From NCBI RefSeq assembly GCF_031921685.1, contig NZ_JAPDHU010000002.1, positions 1,116,001 through 1,180,000 of the forward strand: a stretch of 64,000 nt of DNA, given 5' to 3'. A program made the position numbers and the translations under genes. Under the pieces are notes generated by a model. The model had not been told where the DNA came from and did not search any database. It saw only the letters and a list, made by a program, of their open reading frames with translations. Source of the DNA: Terripilifer sp031921685 (GTDB lineage: Bacteria > Pseudomonadota > Alphaproteobacteria > Rhizobiales > Beijerinckiaceae). This document shows, piece by piece, positions 18,851 to 27,769 of this stretch. Within the stretch, counting starts at the first letter, position 1. Each line of letters starts with the position of its first letter.

Positions 18851-21763
18851 ATGGCCAACAAGATGCTTATAGATGCATCGCACCCGGAGGAGACCCGGGT
18901 TGTGGTGCTGCGTGGTAACCGCATCGAGGATTTCGATTTCGAGGCAGCCAATAAGAAACCGCTCAGAGGCAATATCTATCTCGCCAAGGTGACACGGGTC
19001 GAACCGTCCCTACAGGCGGCCTTTGTCGAATATGGCGGCAACCGCCATGGCTTCCTCGCCTTTTCGGAAATCCATCCGGACTATTATCAAATCCCCGTCG
19101 CCGATCGGCAGGCGCTCCTCGAAGAGGAAGCCCGCCAGCACAGCGAAGAGGAAGACGAAGAACCCCGCTCCAACCGCCGCAGCCGCCGCAACCGGCGTGG
19201 CCGCGATCGCTCGGAACGTCGCGCCGCCCATGGCGACGAGACCGTGTCCGGCGAACTGCAAGAGAACGAACTGCAAGACGGCGCATTGCAAGCCAATGGC
19301 GAGAACGGTGAGGCCGCTCTCGACATTCCGGCCGAACAGCCCGACGCGGACTTCCTGCCCCATCACGGCGAGGACGAGCACCAGGCTGCCGTCGTCGAAG
19401 AGCCGGCGCGCCTGATCGAAGGATCGGAAGTCAGCGCACCTGAACCGATCGAAGCCCTGCAGGCCGCCGAGAAAACGGCCGAGCCGCAGGCTGAGCAGGC
19501 TCCGGCCGCGACGGAAGCCGCCCATGATGGTACGCCCGACGGCGAGGCGGTCGAAGCCCGCCGAGGCGACGCCGACGAAAGCCAGAGCGACCAAGATCAG
19601 GTCGGTGAAGATCAAGACGGCGACCATGCCGAAGGCGCCTCCGACGACGAGGATGAGGACGACGAGGACGGCGCCGGCGAGGACGAAGAAGAAGAGCATG
19701 TCGAAATGCTCGGCGGCGATGCGCTGGAAGAAATGCCGCGCCGGGCCGCCCGCAGCCGTCGCCAGTACAAGATTCAGGAAGTCATCCGCCGCCGCCAGGT
19801 TCTGCTCGTCCAGGTCGTCAAGGAAGAGCGCGGCAACAAGGGCGCGGCCCTGACCACGTATCTGTCGCTCGCCGGCCGCTATTCGGTGCTGATGCCGAAC
19901 ACGGCACGCGGTGGCGGCATCTCCCGCAAGATCACCGACGGCGAAGATCGCAAGCGCCTCAAGGAAATCGCCCAAGAACTCGACGTGCCGGAAGGCATGG
20001 GCGTGATCCTGCGCACGGCTGGCGCCTCGCGCACCAAGCAGGAAGTGCGCCGCGACTTCGAATATCTGCTGCGCATGTGGGAATCGGTGCGCGAACTGAC
20101 GCTCGAATCCACGGCCCCCAGCCTCGTCTACGAGGAAGGCTCGCTGATCAAGCGTTCGATCCGCGACCTCTTCAATAAAGACATAGACGACATCACCGTC
20201 TCGGGCGACGCCGGCTTCGAGGAAGCGCGCAGCTTCATGGGCATGTTGATGCCAAGCCACGTGCGCAACGTGCGCCTGTGGAACGAGCCGCAGCCCCTCT
20301 TCGCCAAATATGGCGTCGAACAGCAGCTCGATGGCATGTTCTCGACCCAGGTCACCCTGAAGTCAGGCGGCTATATCGTCATCAATTCGACCGAAGCGCT
20401 CGTCGCCATCGACGTGAACTCGGGCCGCTCCACCCGCGAGCACAATATCGAGGACACGGCGCTTCGCACCAATGTCGAAGCAGCCGACGAAGTGGCGCGG
20501 CAACTGCGTCTGCGCGACCTTGCCGGGCTCATCGTCGTCGACTTCATCGACATGGAGGAGCACCGCAACAACCGCACCGTCGAACGGCGTCTGAAGGAAG
20601 CGCTGAAGGCCGACCGTGCCCGCATCCAGGTTGGCCGCATCTCGCATTTCGGCCTGTTGGAAATGTCGCGCCAGCGCATGCGCCCTGGCGTGCTCGAAGG
20701 CTCCAGCGTCGTCTGCCCGCATTGCGCCGGCGCCGGCACGGTGCGCTCGACCTCGTCGATCGCCCTACACGTGCTGCGCGTTCTGGAAGATGCGCTGATC
20801 CGCAACGCCTCCCACAATATGACGGTGAAGACGCGCAGCGTCGTCGCCCTCTACATCCTCAACCAGAAGCGCGCCCATCTGCGCGAGCTGGAAGAGCGTT
20901 TCGGCGTCGCGATCACCGTACTCGCCGACGACACCCTGTCGGGTTCGGTCTATCACGCGCTCGAACGCGGCGAGCCGGCAACGGCCACGCCCGTGCCCGC
21001 CGCGCCACGCCAACTGGTGCGCGTCGACTCGATCTCGCCCTATGATGTCGAAGGCGAGGAGATTGAAGAAGACGAAAGCGACGAGCAGAGCGAGAGCCCG
21101 CAGGAAGCCCGTTCGGACGGCGAACAGGAAGGCGGCCGTCGCCGTCGCCGCCGCCGTCGTGGCCGCAACCGCGAATCCTCCGGCATCGATCCGTCCGCAC
21201 CACAGCCTTCCGACGAAGGCCTGGCCGCCGCGGCGGGCTTCGAAGCGCCCTTCAATGGCGAAACGGAGGCCGAGGCCGCCGATGAAAACGGCGAAACCGT
21301 CAATGGCGAGGAGCGCGAGGGCCGCGAGAATCGCGAAGGACGTGGACGCCGCCGGACGCGCCGGAACAATCGCCGTGGCCCCTATGGCCTGCCGCGCAAC
21401 AACGACGGCGACGAGTACGAACCGCGCCGTGCCCAGGAAGGCTCGTGGGTGAAAACCGACGATGGCCAGCCCGAGCCCGAATTCGCGCCCTATGCCGCGG
21501 GCGAGACCGAGACGCATCATCTCGAAGCCGTGCATGATGTAAGCCCGGCTTCGCTGGCCCCGACCGAGCCGGTGCACACCCATCACGAGGCGGAACAGCC
21601 GTCGGCCCCGATCGCCGTCAAGGAAGTCGCTGCCGAAGAGATTGCGCCGGAAGAAGCCAAGCCGGCGCATCGCGAAGTCGAATTGCTGCCCGAGGCCCCC
21701 GCCCCGCAACAAAAGCGCGGCGGCTGGTGGCAGCGCGCCAAGTCGACCCTGAGCGGCAGCTAG
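18851..21763 (+). CDS. rne: ribonuclease E/G family endoribonuclease
   Basis: A 970-residue RNase E. The N-terminal S1 domain is split, after VADRQALLEEEAR, by roughly 200 residues of acidic, low-complexity sequence, then resumes (MPRRAARSRRQYKIQEV), as in other alphaproteobacterial RNase E proteins. Catalytic Asp521 (VAIDVNSG) and Asp564 (VVDFID) and the Zn-link C622-P-H-C625 are present. The C-terminal 280 residues are disordered, with a run of Arg residues as RNA-binding patch and a terminal GGWWQRAKSTL microdomain. It acts in mRNA decay and rRNA/tRNA processing. The stop TAG abuts a degenerate palindromic element and a strong terminator. Confidence 0.96.
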   Translation: MANKMLIDASHPEETRVVVLRGNRIEDFDFEAANKKPLRGNIYLAKVTRVEPSLQAAFVEYGGNRHGFLAFSEIHPDYYQIPVADRQALLEEEARQHSEEEDEEPRSNRRSRRNRRGRDRSERRAAHGDETVSGELQENELQDGALQANGENGEAALDIPAEQPDADFLPHHGEDEHQAAVVEEPARLIEGSEVSAPEPIEALQAAEKTAEPQAEQAPAATEAAHDGTPDGEAVEARRGDADESQSDQDQVGEDQDGDHAEGASDDEDEDDEDGAGEDEEEEHVEMLGGDALEEMPRRAARSRRQYKIQEVIRRRQVLLVQVVKEERGNKGAALTTYLSLAGRYSVLMPNTARGGGISRKITDGEDRKRLKEIAQELDVPEGMGVILRTAGASRTKQEVRRDFEYLLRMWESVRELTLESTAPSLVYEEGSLIKRSIRDLFNKDIDDITVSGDAGFEEARSFMGMLMPSHVRNVRLWNEPQPLFAKYGVEQQLDGMFSTQVTLKSGGYIVINSTEALVAIDVNSGRSTREHNIEDTALRTNVEAADEVARQLRLRDLAGLIVVDFIDMEEHRNNRTVERRLKEALKADRARIQVGRISHFGLLEMSRQRMRPGVLEGSSVVCPHCAGAGTVRSTSSIALHVLRVLEDALIRNASHNMTVKTRSVVALYILNQKRAHLRELEERFGVAITVLADDTLSGSVYHALERGEPATATPVPAAPRQLVRVDSISPYDVEGEEIEEDESDEQSESPQEARSDGEQEGGRRRRRRRRGRNRESSGIDPSAPQPSDEGLAAAAGFEAPFNGETEAEAADENGETVNGEEREGRENREGRGRRRTRRNNRRGPYGLPRNNDGDEYEPRRAQEGSWVKTDDGQPEPEFAPYAAGETETHHLEAVHDVSPASLAPTEPVHTHHEAEQPSAPIAVKEVAAEEIAPEEAKPAHREVELLPEAPAPQQKRGGWWQRAKSTLSGS

Positions 21764-21790
21764 GGCAAATCGCGAAGGCGATTTCGCCCA
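21764..21790. repeat. degenerate palindromic element after rne
   Basis: GGGCAAATCGC, a GAAG loop and GCGATTTCGCCC form an imperfect stem directly after the rne stop codon TAG. It resembles the base of the repeat hairpins elsewhere in the window (TAG followed by GCAAAT) but has lost the GTTTC/GAAAC apex. It may be a decayed copy or an independent hairpin. Confidence 0.45.
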
Positions 21791-21808
21791 ATCGCTTCAA
21801 CTATTAGA

Positions 21809-21838
21809 AAAGCCGGGCTCACGCCCGGCTTTGTCTTT
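21809..21838. terminator. bidirectional intrinsic terminator (rne / aminotransferase)
   Basis: AAAGCCGGGC 21809-21818, loop TCAC, GCCCGGCTTT 21823-21832, then GTCTTTT. A perfect 10-bp GC-rich stem with A and T tracts on either side, lying between the convergent rne and aminotransferase stop codons, so it can serve both strands. Confidence 0.9.
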
Positions 21839-23038
21839 TCATGACGTCGGCAACCAGCGCTGCAAGCGCTCAAGCGCTTCGACGATATCGTCATGCGCGC
21901 CGGCGAAGGAAAAGCGCACGGCGCTTGATCCATGCTCGCGGTCGAAATCAACGCCCGGCGTCGCCGCCACGCCCGCTTCGCTGAGCATCCGCTTGCAGAA
22001 ATCAAGCGAGTCATTGGTGAAGCGGCTGACGTTGCAATAGAGATAGAAGGCGCCGTCGGCGGGATGGAAATCGCCGAGGCCGATGCGCGGCAATTCCCTG
22101 ATCAGCAAGGCGCGGTTGCGGGCATAGCCGGCCTTGACGGTTTCGAGATCCTCGAGCGCGTCGAAAGCTTTCTCAGCGGCGATCTGACTCAAGGTCGGCG
22201 GCGAAATGGCGAAGCTCTGCGACAACCGTTCGACCGAACGGATCAGCCAGTCCGGCAATACCAGCCAGCCGATGCGCCAGCCGGTCATGCAATAATATTT
22301 GGAGAAAGAATTGACGATGACGGCCTGATCGGAGAAGGCGAGCGCCGTCTGCGCCGTCCTCTCGTAGGTCAGGCCGTGGTAGATTTCATCGGAAACGAAG
22401 GCGATGCCGAGCCGCTGGCAGGTGGCGCTGATCTCGGCCAACGCCGCATCGCTCATCATCGTGCCCGTCGGATTGGCCGGGCTCATCAGCAGCACGCCAT
22501 CGAGCGGCCGCTGCGCATGCGCCGCCTCGATCATGGCCGCCGTCACCACGTGACGGTCCCGCGCCGTGGTTTCGAGCGTCACCACCTCGACATCGATGGC
22601 TTCCAGAATATTGCGATAGGCCGGATAGCCGGGCGCGGCAACGGCCACACGCGCGCCGGCATCGAACAGTGACAAAAACGCCAGAATGAAACCACCGGAA
22701 GAGCCCGTCGTCACCGCCACCCGCTCCATAGGCACGTGAACGCCATAGGCCTCCTGGTAATGCCGGGCGATGCGGGCGCGCAGCGACGGCAGGCCCAGCG
22801 ATTGCGTATAGCCGATGCGGCCATTTTGCAGCGCCTGGATCGCCGCCTCGCGGACCATGCGGGGCGCCGGGGCCGACGGCTCGCCCGTCTCCATCCGGAT
22901 GATACGCCGCCCGGCACTTTCGAGGGCTGCGGCCTCCTTGAACACTTCCATCGCCAGAAACGGCGCCACCCGGCTGCGCAACGCAGCTTCATTCCGCATC
23001 CCAGACCGCTCTTGTCCCTGCCGCCGTTCTGTCGCCAT
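21839..23038 (-). CDS. PLP-dependent class I/II aminotransferase
   Basis: A 399-residue cytosolic fold-type I enzyme. The Schiff-base lysine is in VNSFSKYYCMTGWRIGW; the NPTGT loop (SPANPTGTMMS), the SDEIYHGL cofactor Asp/Tyr segment, and the RFSFAG substrate-carboxylate Arg near the C-terminus are all present. It is closest in style to aspartate/aromatic-type aminotransferases; the substrate cannot be fixed. The start ATG 23038 has AAGG upstream; a start at residue 14 (MRNEAALRSRV) would also suit the family. It is divergent from the M48 peptidase, 55 bp apart. Confidence 0.88.
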   Translation of the reverse strand: MATERRQGQERSGMRNEAALRSRVAPFLAMEVFKEAAALESAGRRIIRMETGEPSAPAPRMVREAAIQALQNGRIGYTQSLGLPSLRARIARHYQEAYGVHVPMERVAVTTGSSGGFILAFLSLFDAGARVAVAAPGYPAYRNILEAIDVEVVTLETTARDRHVVTAAMIEAAHAQRPLDGVLLMSPANPTGTMMSDAALAEISATCQRLGIAFVSDEIYHGLTYERTAQTALAFSDQAVIVNSFSKYYCMTGWRIGWLVLPDWLIRSVERLSQSFAISPPTLSQIAAEKAFDALEDLETVKAGYARNRALLIRELPRIGLGDFHPADGAFYLYCNVSRFTNDSLDFCKRMLSEAGVAATPGVDFDREHGSSAVRFSFAGAHDDIVEALERLQRWLPTS

Positions 23039-23093
23039 ACTACCTTGCCTTAGCTAAACCGAAATACGTCCCAGAATTGCCCAAGAGCTGCCA

Positions 23094-24548
23094 ATGACCC
23101 GCCTGCCGGACCAACCAAATCCGGACGTGCCGATGCCAAACCCATCGAAATCACCCGCGCGGCGCAGCCCTAGCGCGTATCGCGCGAGGCGCCTAGCGCT
23201 GATCGGTTGCGCCTTGATCATGGCAGGCCAGACGATCGGCCGGCCGGCACTGGCGCAAAGTTCCAGCCAGATCATCGTGCGCGACGCCGAAACCGAGCAA
23301 TTGATGCGCGACTATGCCACGCCGATCTTCAAGGCGGCCGGCGTCAATGCGGGCGCGACGCGGATCATCCTGGTGCAGGACCGTGCCTTCAACGCTTTCG
23401 TCGCCAACGGCCGCAAGATTTTCATCAATCTCGGCACGATCATGGAAGCCAAGACGCCGAGCGAGCTGATCGGCGTGATTGCCCATGAGACCGGCCATAT
23501 CGCCGGTGGCCATCTGGTGCGCCAGCGCCTCGAATTGGCCAATGCGCAGATCTATGCGGTGGCCGGCATGCTGCTCGGCGCCGGCGCCGTGGTCGGCACG
23601 GCGCGCAACCGCCAGGTTGGCGTCGACTCCGGCGGCGCCATGGGCGCCATTCTCGGCCCCCAGGAAATGGTGCGCCGCGCCCTGCTCTCCTATCAGCGCG
23701 GCGAGGAACAGGCGGCCGACATCGCCGCCGTCAAATATCTCAACGCCAGTGGCCAATCGCCGAAGGGCCTGCTGACGACCTTGGAGCGCTTTCAAAACGA
23801 AATGCTGTTCAAGTCACAGGCGCTCGATCCCTATCTGCTGTCGCATCCGCTGCCGGCCGAGCGCATTTCCAATTTGCAGGAACAAGCGCGCCGCAGCCCC
23901 AATTTCGACAAGCCGGAAAATCCGGCCCTGCAGGCCCGGCATGATCTGGTGCGCGCCAAGGTCATCGCCTTCGTCGGCAATACGGCCGAGACCGGCCGGC
24001 GCTATCCTTTGAGCGATACGTCGCTGGCCGCCCGCTATGCCCGCGCCGTCGCCGCCTATCGCAACGGCCGCCTGCCCGATGCGCTGGCGCAGATCGACGC
24101 TTTGATCGCGACCCAGCCAAACAATGCTTACTTTCACGAATTGAAAGGCCAGACCCTGCTCGAGGCCGGGCGCGCCGGCCAGGCGATCGAGCCGCTGCGC
24201 AGAGCCGCAGCGCTGGCGCCGCGCGGCGTGTCGATCCGCGTCATGCTCGGCCATGCCTATGTGGCGACCAACAATCCGACCTACGCCAATGATGCGATCA
24301 AGATTCTCACCCGCGTCACCCAGGAGGAAGACGACAACGCCGACGCCTTCCAATTCCTCTCCATGGCTTATGAGCGCAAGGGCGACCAGGCCAATGCCAT
24401 GCTGAGCGCCGCCCAAGGCCTGTTCCTGGCCGGCAAATTCGTCGAGGCCCGCACCCAGGCCGATCGAGCCAAACGGCAGTTCAAGGAGAATTCGCCCGGC
24501 TGGCTGAAGGCCGACGACATCCTCGAATATCGCCCGCCGAAGGATTGA
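23094..24548 (+). CDS. M48-family periplasmic metallopeptidase with TPR repeats (BepA-like)
   Basis: 484 residues with an N-terminal signal ending near RPALAQ. The M48 zinc motif HETGH is at 131-135 and the third ligand Glu is in GEEQAADIAAVKYL at about residue 204. The C-terminal half holds tetratricopeptide repeats (ARAVAAYRNGRLPDALAQID and following). BepA/YfgC-type proteins degrade or assist assembly of outer-membrane proteins such as LptD; that role is inferred from the domain pairing. It is followed by the DsbA-like gene on the same strand after about 100 bp. Confidence 0.9.
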   Translation: MTRLPDQPNPDVPMPNPSKSPARRSPSAYRARRLALIGCALIMAGQTIGRPALAQSSSQIIVRDAETEQLMRDYATPIFKAAGVNAGATRIILVQDRAFNAFVANGRKIFINLGTIMEAKTPSELIGVIAHETGHIAGGHLVRQRLELANAQIYAVAGMLLGAGAVVGTARNRQVGVDSGGAMGAILGPQEMVRRALLSYQRGEEQAADIAAVKYLNASGQSPKGLLTTLERFQNEMLFKSQALDPYLLSHPLPAERISNLQEQARRSPNFDKPENPALQARHDLVRAKVIAFVGNTAETGRRYPLSDTSLAARYARAVAAYRNGRLPDALAQIDALIATQPNNAYFHELKGQTLLEAGRAGQAIEPLRRAAALAPRGVSIRVMLGHAYVATNNPTYANDAIKILTRVTQEEDDNADAFQFLSMAYERKGDQANAMLSAAQGLFLAGKFVEARTQADRAKRQFKENSPGWLKADDILEYRPPKD

Positions 24549-24655
24549 AGCCGCCCGAATTGCGGCAATTCACGCCAAAGTGTCTCGCCGGCGTTCGCGA
24601 TTCAGCCGCTTTCGGCCTATAGCTTAAGGTCAAAGCCCTCTTTCTGGATGTGGAC

Positions 24656-25450
24656 ATGCGTTTTCTCGATTCGACCGCCGGTAAGATCGCCGCCTTCGCG
24701 GTCGTCGCCCTGCTTGCCTTCGGCGTCGGCATTCTCGCCCGCAGCCCCAGCGTCGTCACGCCGACGACTGAACGGGCGCAGGTCGAGGCCATCATCAAGG
24801 ACTACCTGCTGAAAAACCCGGATGTGATGCGCCTGGCGCTCGAGGAAATGGAGCGGCACACCCAGGCGCAGGAAGAGACCCGCAAGCAGGAATCGGTCGC
24901 CAAGCTCAGCCCGCAGATTTTCCAGTCCAAGTATCAAACCGTGCTGGGCAATCCGGACGGTAAGATCCAGCTCGTGGAATTCTTCGATTACAATTGCGGC
25001 TACTGCAAACGCGCCCTCAACGATCTCTCGCAATTGATGAAGGATAACCCGGATCTACGTATTATCCTTAAAGAATTTCCGGTTCTTGGACCTGGCTCCG
25101 TCGAGGCCGCCCAGGTTGCCATGGCCCTCAAGAAACAGATCGATCCCGCCAAATATTGGGAGTTCCACCAGAAACTTCTCGGTGGCAGCCGTGGCCCGGT
25201 CGGCAAGGCGCAGGCGCTCGCCGTCGCCGAGGAGGCCGGTGCCGATCTCGACAAACTGCAAGCCGACATGGCTGGCGCGGACGTCCGGGCCGGCCTCGGC
25301 GAAGTCATGAACATCGCCGAGACCCTCGGCCTCAACGGGACGCCGTCCTATATCGTCGGCTCGGAAATCGTCGTCGGCGCCGTCGGTGCCGAAAAGCTGC
25401 AGGACAAGATCAGCAACCTGCGCAAATGCGGCAAGACCGACTGCATCTGA
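24656..25450 (+). CDS. DsbA-family thiol:disulfide oxidoreductase, membrane anchored
   Basis: 264 residues: an N-terminal TM or signal-anchor helix (about 9-28), a helical stretch (TTERAQVEAIIKDYLL), then a thioredoxin fold with the active site CGYC at 114-117 in VEFFDYNCGYCKRA and the cis-Pro loop NGTPSYIVG. The protein ends in a Cys pair (RKCGKTDCI). It probably forms or isomerises disulfides in periplasmic proteins. ATG 24656 is used; GTG 24650 is two codons upstream. This gene often precedes aroQ-accB-accC in related genomes; here a phosphodiesterase, a broken VOC gene and an exported-protein gene intervene. Confidence 0.9.
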   Translation: MRFLDSTAGKIAAFAVVALLAFGVGILARSPSVVTPTTERAQVEAIIKDYLLKNPDVMRLALEEMERHTQAQEETRKQESVAKLSPQIFQSKYQTVLGNPDGKIQLVEFFDYNCGYCKRALNDLSQLMKDNPDLRIILKEFPVLGPGSVEAAQVAMALKKQIDPAKYWEFHQKLLGGSRGPVGKAQALAVAEEAGADLDKLQADMAGADVRAGLGEVMNIAETLGLNGTPSYIVGSEIVVGAVGAEKLQDKISNLRKCGKTDCI

Positions 25451-25479
25451 TCGGCCCAGCGACGAGCCGAATTCCATGT

Positions 25480-25513
25480 CCCCGGAGCCCTGCTCCGGGG
25501 ATTGTCATTTTTG
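25480..25513. terminator. intrinsic terminator between dsbA-like gene and phosphodiesterase
   Basis: CCCCGGAGC 25480-25488, a CCT loop and GCTCCGGGG 25492-25500, followed by ATTGTCATTTTT. A perfect 9-bp stem lies between convergent stop codons. The T-run serves the plus strand; on the minus strand the stem follows the stop codon of the phosphodiesterase. Confidence 0.85.
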
Positions 25514-26482
25514 AGGTTTGATCAGCGGCGCGATCAGCTCGATTTCATTGGTCATGACGCCGCCGGAATAGCGCTTCGGCAGAGCGAGCGCTTGTTCTTT
25601 TGTGTCGATGCCGGTCGAATAATCGCCGCCGTGATAGGGGCCGATCAGGAAGACCGCACTGTTCACACTGGCCATGCGATTGAGAAAGCGGTCCGGCCAG
25701 CCCCACAGCCAAGGCGCCCAGTTGGCCGGCACGAAGACAATCATGTCGGTGCAGCTCTTCGGCACGATGCCGGTCCAGCCATAGGCGAGATAAGAATAGA
25801 GACAGCTCTTCAAAGCGGCCCGCGACAGCGTTTTGGTGTCGGGCATGAGCTGCCGGAACGTGGCGATCGGCTGATCGCCGCCATAGACCATCAACGAGCT
25901 CCGCTCGCCCGGCGCCAGACCTTTCAGCACCTCGGCGAGCAATTCGCCTTCCTTCGGATCGTTACTCTTGATGTTGATCAGGAAGGCGCGACCGGGAAAA
26001 GCCGATAGCACCTCCTGCAAACTCGGCATCATGCCGACGAACTTGCCGCGAAACGGAAAAGTCTGTCCACCGTCAGCCGTATAGCCGTAGCCGATGTCGA
26101 GGCGCTTCAATTCCGCCATCGACTTCTCGCGCGTGACACCCTGACCGTCGGTGCGGCAATCGATGGTCCAATCGTGGAAGACGGCGAATTGCCCGTCGGT
26201 CGTTGGATGAACATCGAGTTCGACGATATCGGCCCCGGCAGCGAAACTCGCCTGCATGGAGGCAATCGTATTTTCCAGAAATGCATGGGTCGGCGGCAGC
26301 ATGCGGCTCGCCGTACAGGTATCGCGCCCTACTCCACGTCGATCGAACTGTTGGGAAATGCCGCGATGGGCGAGCAGCACCGGATCACCGGACGGCCGCG
26401 AAGCCAAAAGCGAGCTATTATTGAGATAAAGCAGCGTTCCAACGATAACGCCTGCGATTGCCCAACGCCCAATTTTCCGCAT
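25505..26482 (-). CDS. glycerophosphodiester phosphodiesterase-family protein
   Basis: 325 residues with an N-terminal hydrophobic anchor or signal (GRWAIAGVIVGTLLYLNN), then a GDPD TIM-barrel. LLAHRGISQQ supplies the first catalytic His and ELDVHPTTDGQFAVFHD the metal ligands and second His; LINIKSND is the next strand. It probably hydrolyses glycerophosphodiesters, or related phospholipid headgroup esters, in the periplasm. An insert containing Cys residues (GRDTCTASR) follows the first motif. The gene is convergent with the dsbA-like gene. Confidence 0.87.
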   Translation of the reverse strand: MRKIGRWAIAGVIVGTLLYLNNSSLLASRPSGDPVLLAHRGISQQFDRRGVGRDTCTASRMLPPTHAFLENTIASMQASFAAGADIVELDVHPTTDGQFAVFHDWTIDCRTDGQGVTREKSMAELKRLDIGYGYTADGGQTFPFRGKFVGMMPSLQEVLSAFPGRAFLINIKSNDPKEGELLAEVLKGLAPGERSSLMVYGGDQPIATFRQLMPDTKTLSRAALKSCLYSYLAYGWTGIVPKSCTDMIVFVPANWAPWLWGWPDRFLNRMASVNSAVFLIGPYHGGDYSTGIDTKEQALALPKRYSGGVMTNEIELIAPLIKPQK

Positions 26483-26549
26483 CGACTCGTGACCACGTGA
26501 CAGGGACCACGCAGATGCCCGAGCGATGCGGCAATATTAAGAGAAAGCC

Positions 26550-26953
26550 CTACGGCTTTTCGGCCTCGTAGCAAACGAAAGCGAGCTTGTTGCCATCAGG
26601 ATCGCGGACTAAGCAGCATAGAAGGTCTCGCTATACTGCGGCCGAAATCCCGGCCCACCTTCGTCCGATCCGCCATGGCGCATCGCCAATGCATAGAGCC
26701 GATCGATAGCGGCGGCACCTGCGGCAAGAAATGCCGTCATGCCGCCGTTGCCGACTGTCGCTTCCCGGCCATCGAACGGATAGCCGACGAAGAAACGCGG
26801 GACGGACTCATCCGCAGTGTCGCCCCACGCGGCTGTCTGCTCGTCCCGCCAACACGGCTCCAAGCCCATTTCAGCGAAGACGGGGTCGTAGAAGCGCAGA
26901 GCTCTCGCCAAGTCCTTGGTGCCGACCATCGTGTAACCAATCATCGGCTTCAC
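26550..26953 (-). pseudogene. VOC/glyoxalase-family protein, frameshifted near the C-terminus
   Basis: The first 114 codons read MIGYTMVGTKDLARALRFYD... in VOC style, then stop at TAG 26609-26611 after ETFYAA. In the next frame the sequence continues VRDPDGNKLAFVCYEAEKP and stops at 26550, which is the normal VOC ending. Reading TAC-GTC in place of TA-GTC would restore a single frame of about 134 residues, so one base is missing. Either the gene is recently inactivated or the assembly has an error. The lost part holds the last beta strand and its usual metal-ligand Glu position. Confidence 0.75.
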
Positions 26954-26996
26954 TCCTCAAGAGACTTGGAAATCAAGAGACTTGGAAACCCCAGCC

Positions 26997-27473
26997 TTAC
27001 CGGGCCGCCGCCTGCTGCGGCGCGGCGGTGGCATTGTCGGCGCTGCTCGCCGGATGCCAGCCCTCGTCGTTGCGCGCCACCGTGCCGACACGCACCTGGG
27101 CCGTCACCGTCAGCTCGGTGCCGGAGTCAAAACGCACGGTATAGCGCAATCGATCCTGGCCCTCGAAGCCAGCCTTGGGCTGATAGACGATATGGCTGCC
27201 GAAGCCGGTCTGACCGTTGCACTTGGCGAAATCGCCGCGATTGCCGGAGAGGAAACGCGGTCCCTCATTGACCGTCACCGTGCCATTGCCCGGCTGCTGC
27301 ACGATGGTCACCACCGGCGCCTTGGTCGAGCAGTCCGGCCGCATCGACGAATGGCTCCATACGTCCACAGCCTTCCCAGCATCGGTCGAGCGCCGCACCA
27401 CGGTTTCCTTGGCCACCGCCGTACCCGCGACCAAAGCCAATCCCACAGCCAGAACGATCGTCTTCGTCACCAT
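26997..27473 (-). CDS. small exported protein with Ig/cadherin-like beta fold
   Basis: 158 residues: a clear signal peptide (TIVLAVGLALVAGTAVA), then a beta-rich region in which PGNGTVTVNEG and YQPKAGFEGQDRLRYTVRF resemble the 'G.v....Y.P..GF.G.D.f.Y.v' rhythm of bacterial Ig/cadherin-like repeats, present once. Two Cys residues (RPDCSTK and FAKCNGQ) may form a disulfide. The C-terminus is Ala/Gln-rich. ATG 27473 is selected because GGGAG lies six bases upstream and the signal peptide starts there. Function unknown; probably periplasmic or surface-associated. Confidence 0.7.
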   Translation of the reverse strand: MVTKTIVLAVGLALVAGTAVAKETVVRRSTDAGKAVDVWSHSSMRPDCSTKAPVVTIVQQPGNGTVTVNEGPRFLSGNRGDFAKCNGQTGFGSHIVYQPKAGFEGQDRLRYTVRFDSGTELTVTAQVRVGTVARNDEGWHPASSADNATAAPQQAAAR

Positions 27474-27560
27474 CGCCAACTCCCAACTTGGCGCCGCCCA
27501 TGCGGCGATCCGGCGTGATGCTGCCAGAAGCGCAATCCTATTGCACGAAGAATTTTCATG

Positions 27561-27590
27561 TTTTGTTCTTTTTTGTTCTCTTTTGTTCTC
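27561..27590. repeat. three tandem 10-bp repeats (TTTTGTTCTY) in a divergent promoter region
   Basis: TTTTGTTCTT, TTTTGTTCTC and TTTTGTTCTC follow one another without a gap, about one helical turn each, between the exported-protein gene (minus) and aroQ (plus). The rest of the 296-bp gap has no obvious feature. The array could be a cooperative protein-binding site or a slippage tract. The GTTC cores are spaced six bases apart, not seven as in the alphaproteobacterial LexA box. Confidence 0.5.
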
Positions 27591-27769
27591 AGGCAACCAG
27601 AATCCCAGCCCGCCTTTCGGTGCGCAAAGCCGGTCCGGATCGTGCAAACCCTTCCATCCCAAGGACAACCGGGCTATGAGGCACCCCGGCGGGCGCGCTC
27701 CCGCACCGCGTTCGCGTGGGTTGTTCCTCCGTTTCCGAGCCGTTCCCCAACCGTCCTGTCGAGCCGCCG

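Noticed and set aside
18529..18918. Coding frame upstream of and overlapping the rne start
   Set aside because: Pro/Arg-rich translation with no family resemblance, overlapping the certain start of RNase E.
27561..27590. Possible LexA (SOS) box from repeated GTTC
   Set aside because: The alphaproteobacterial box is GTTC-N7-GTTC; here the GTTC units are six bases apart in all cases.
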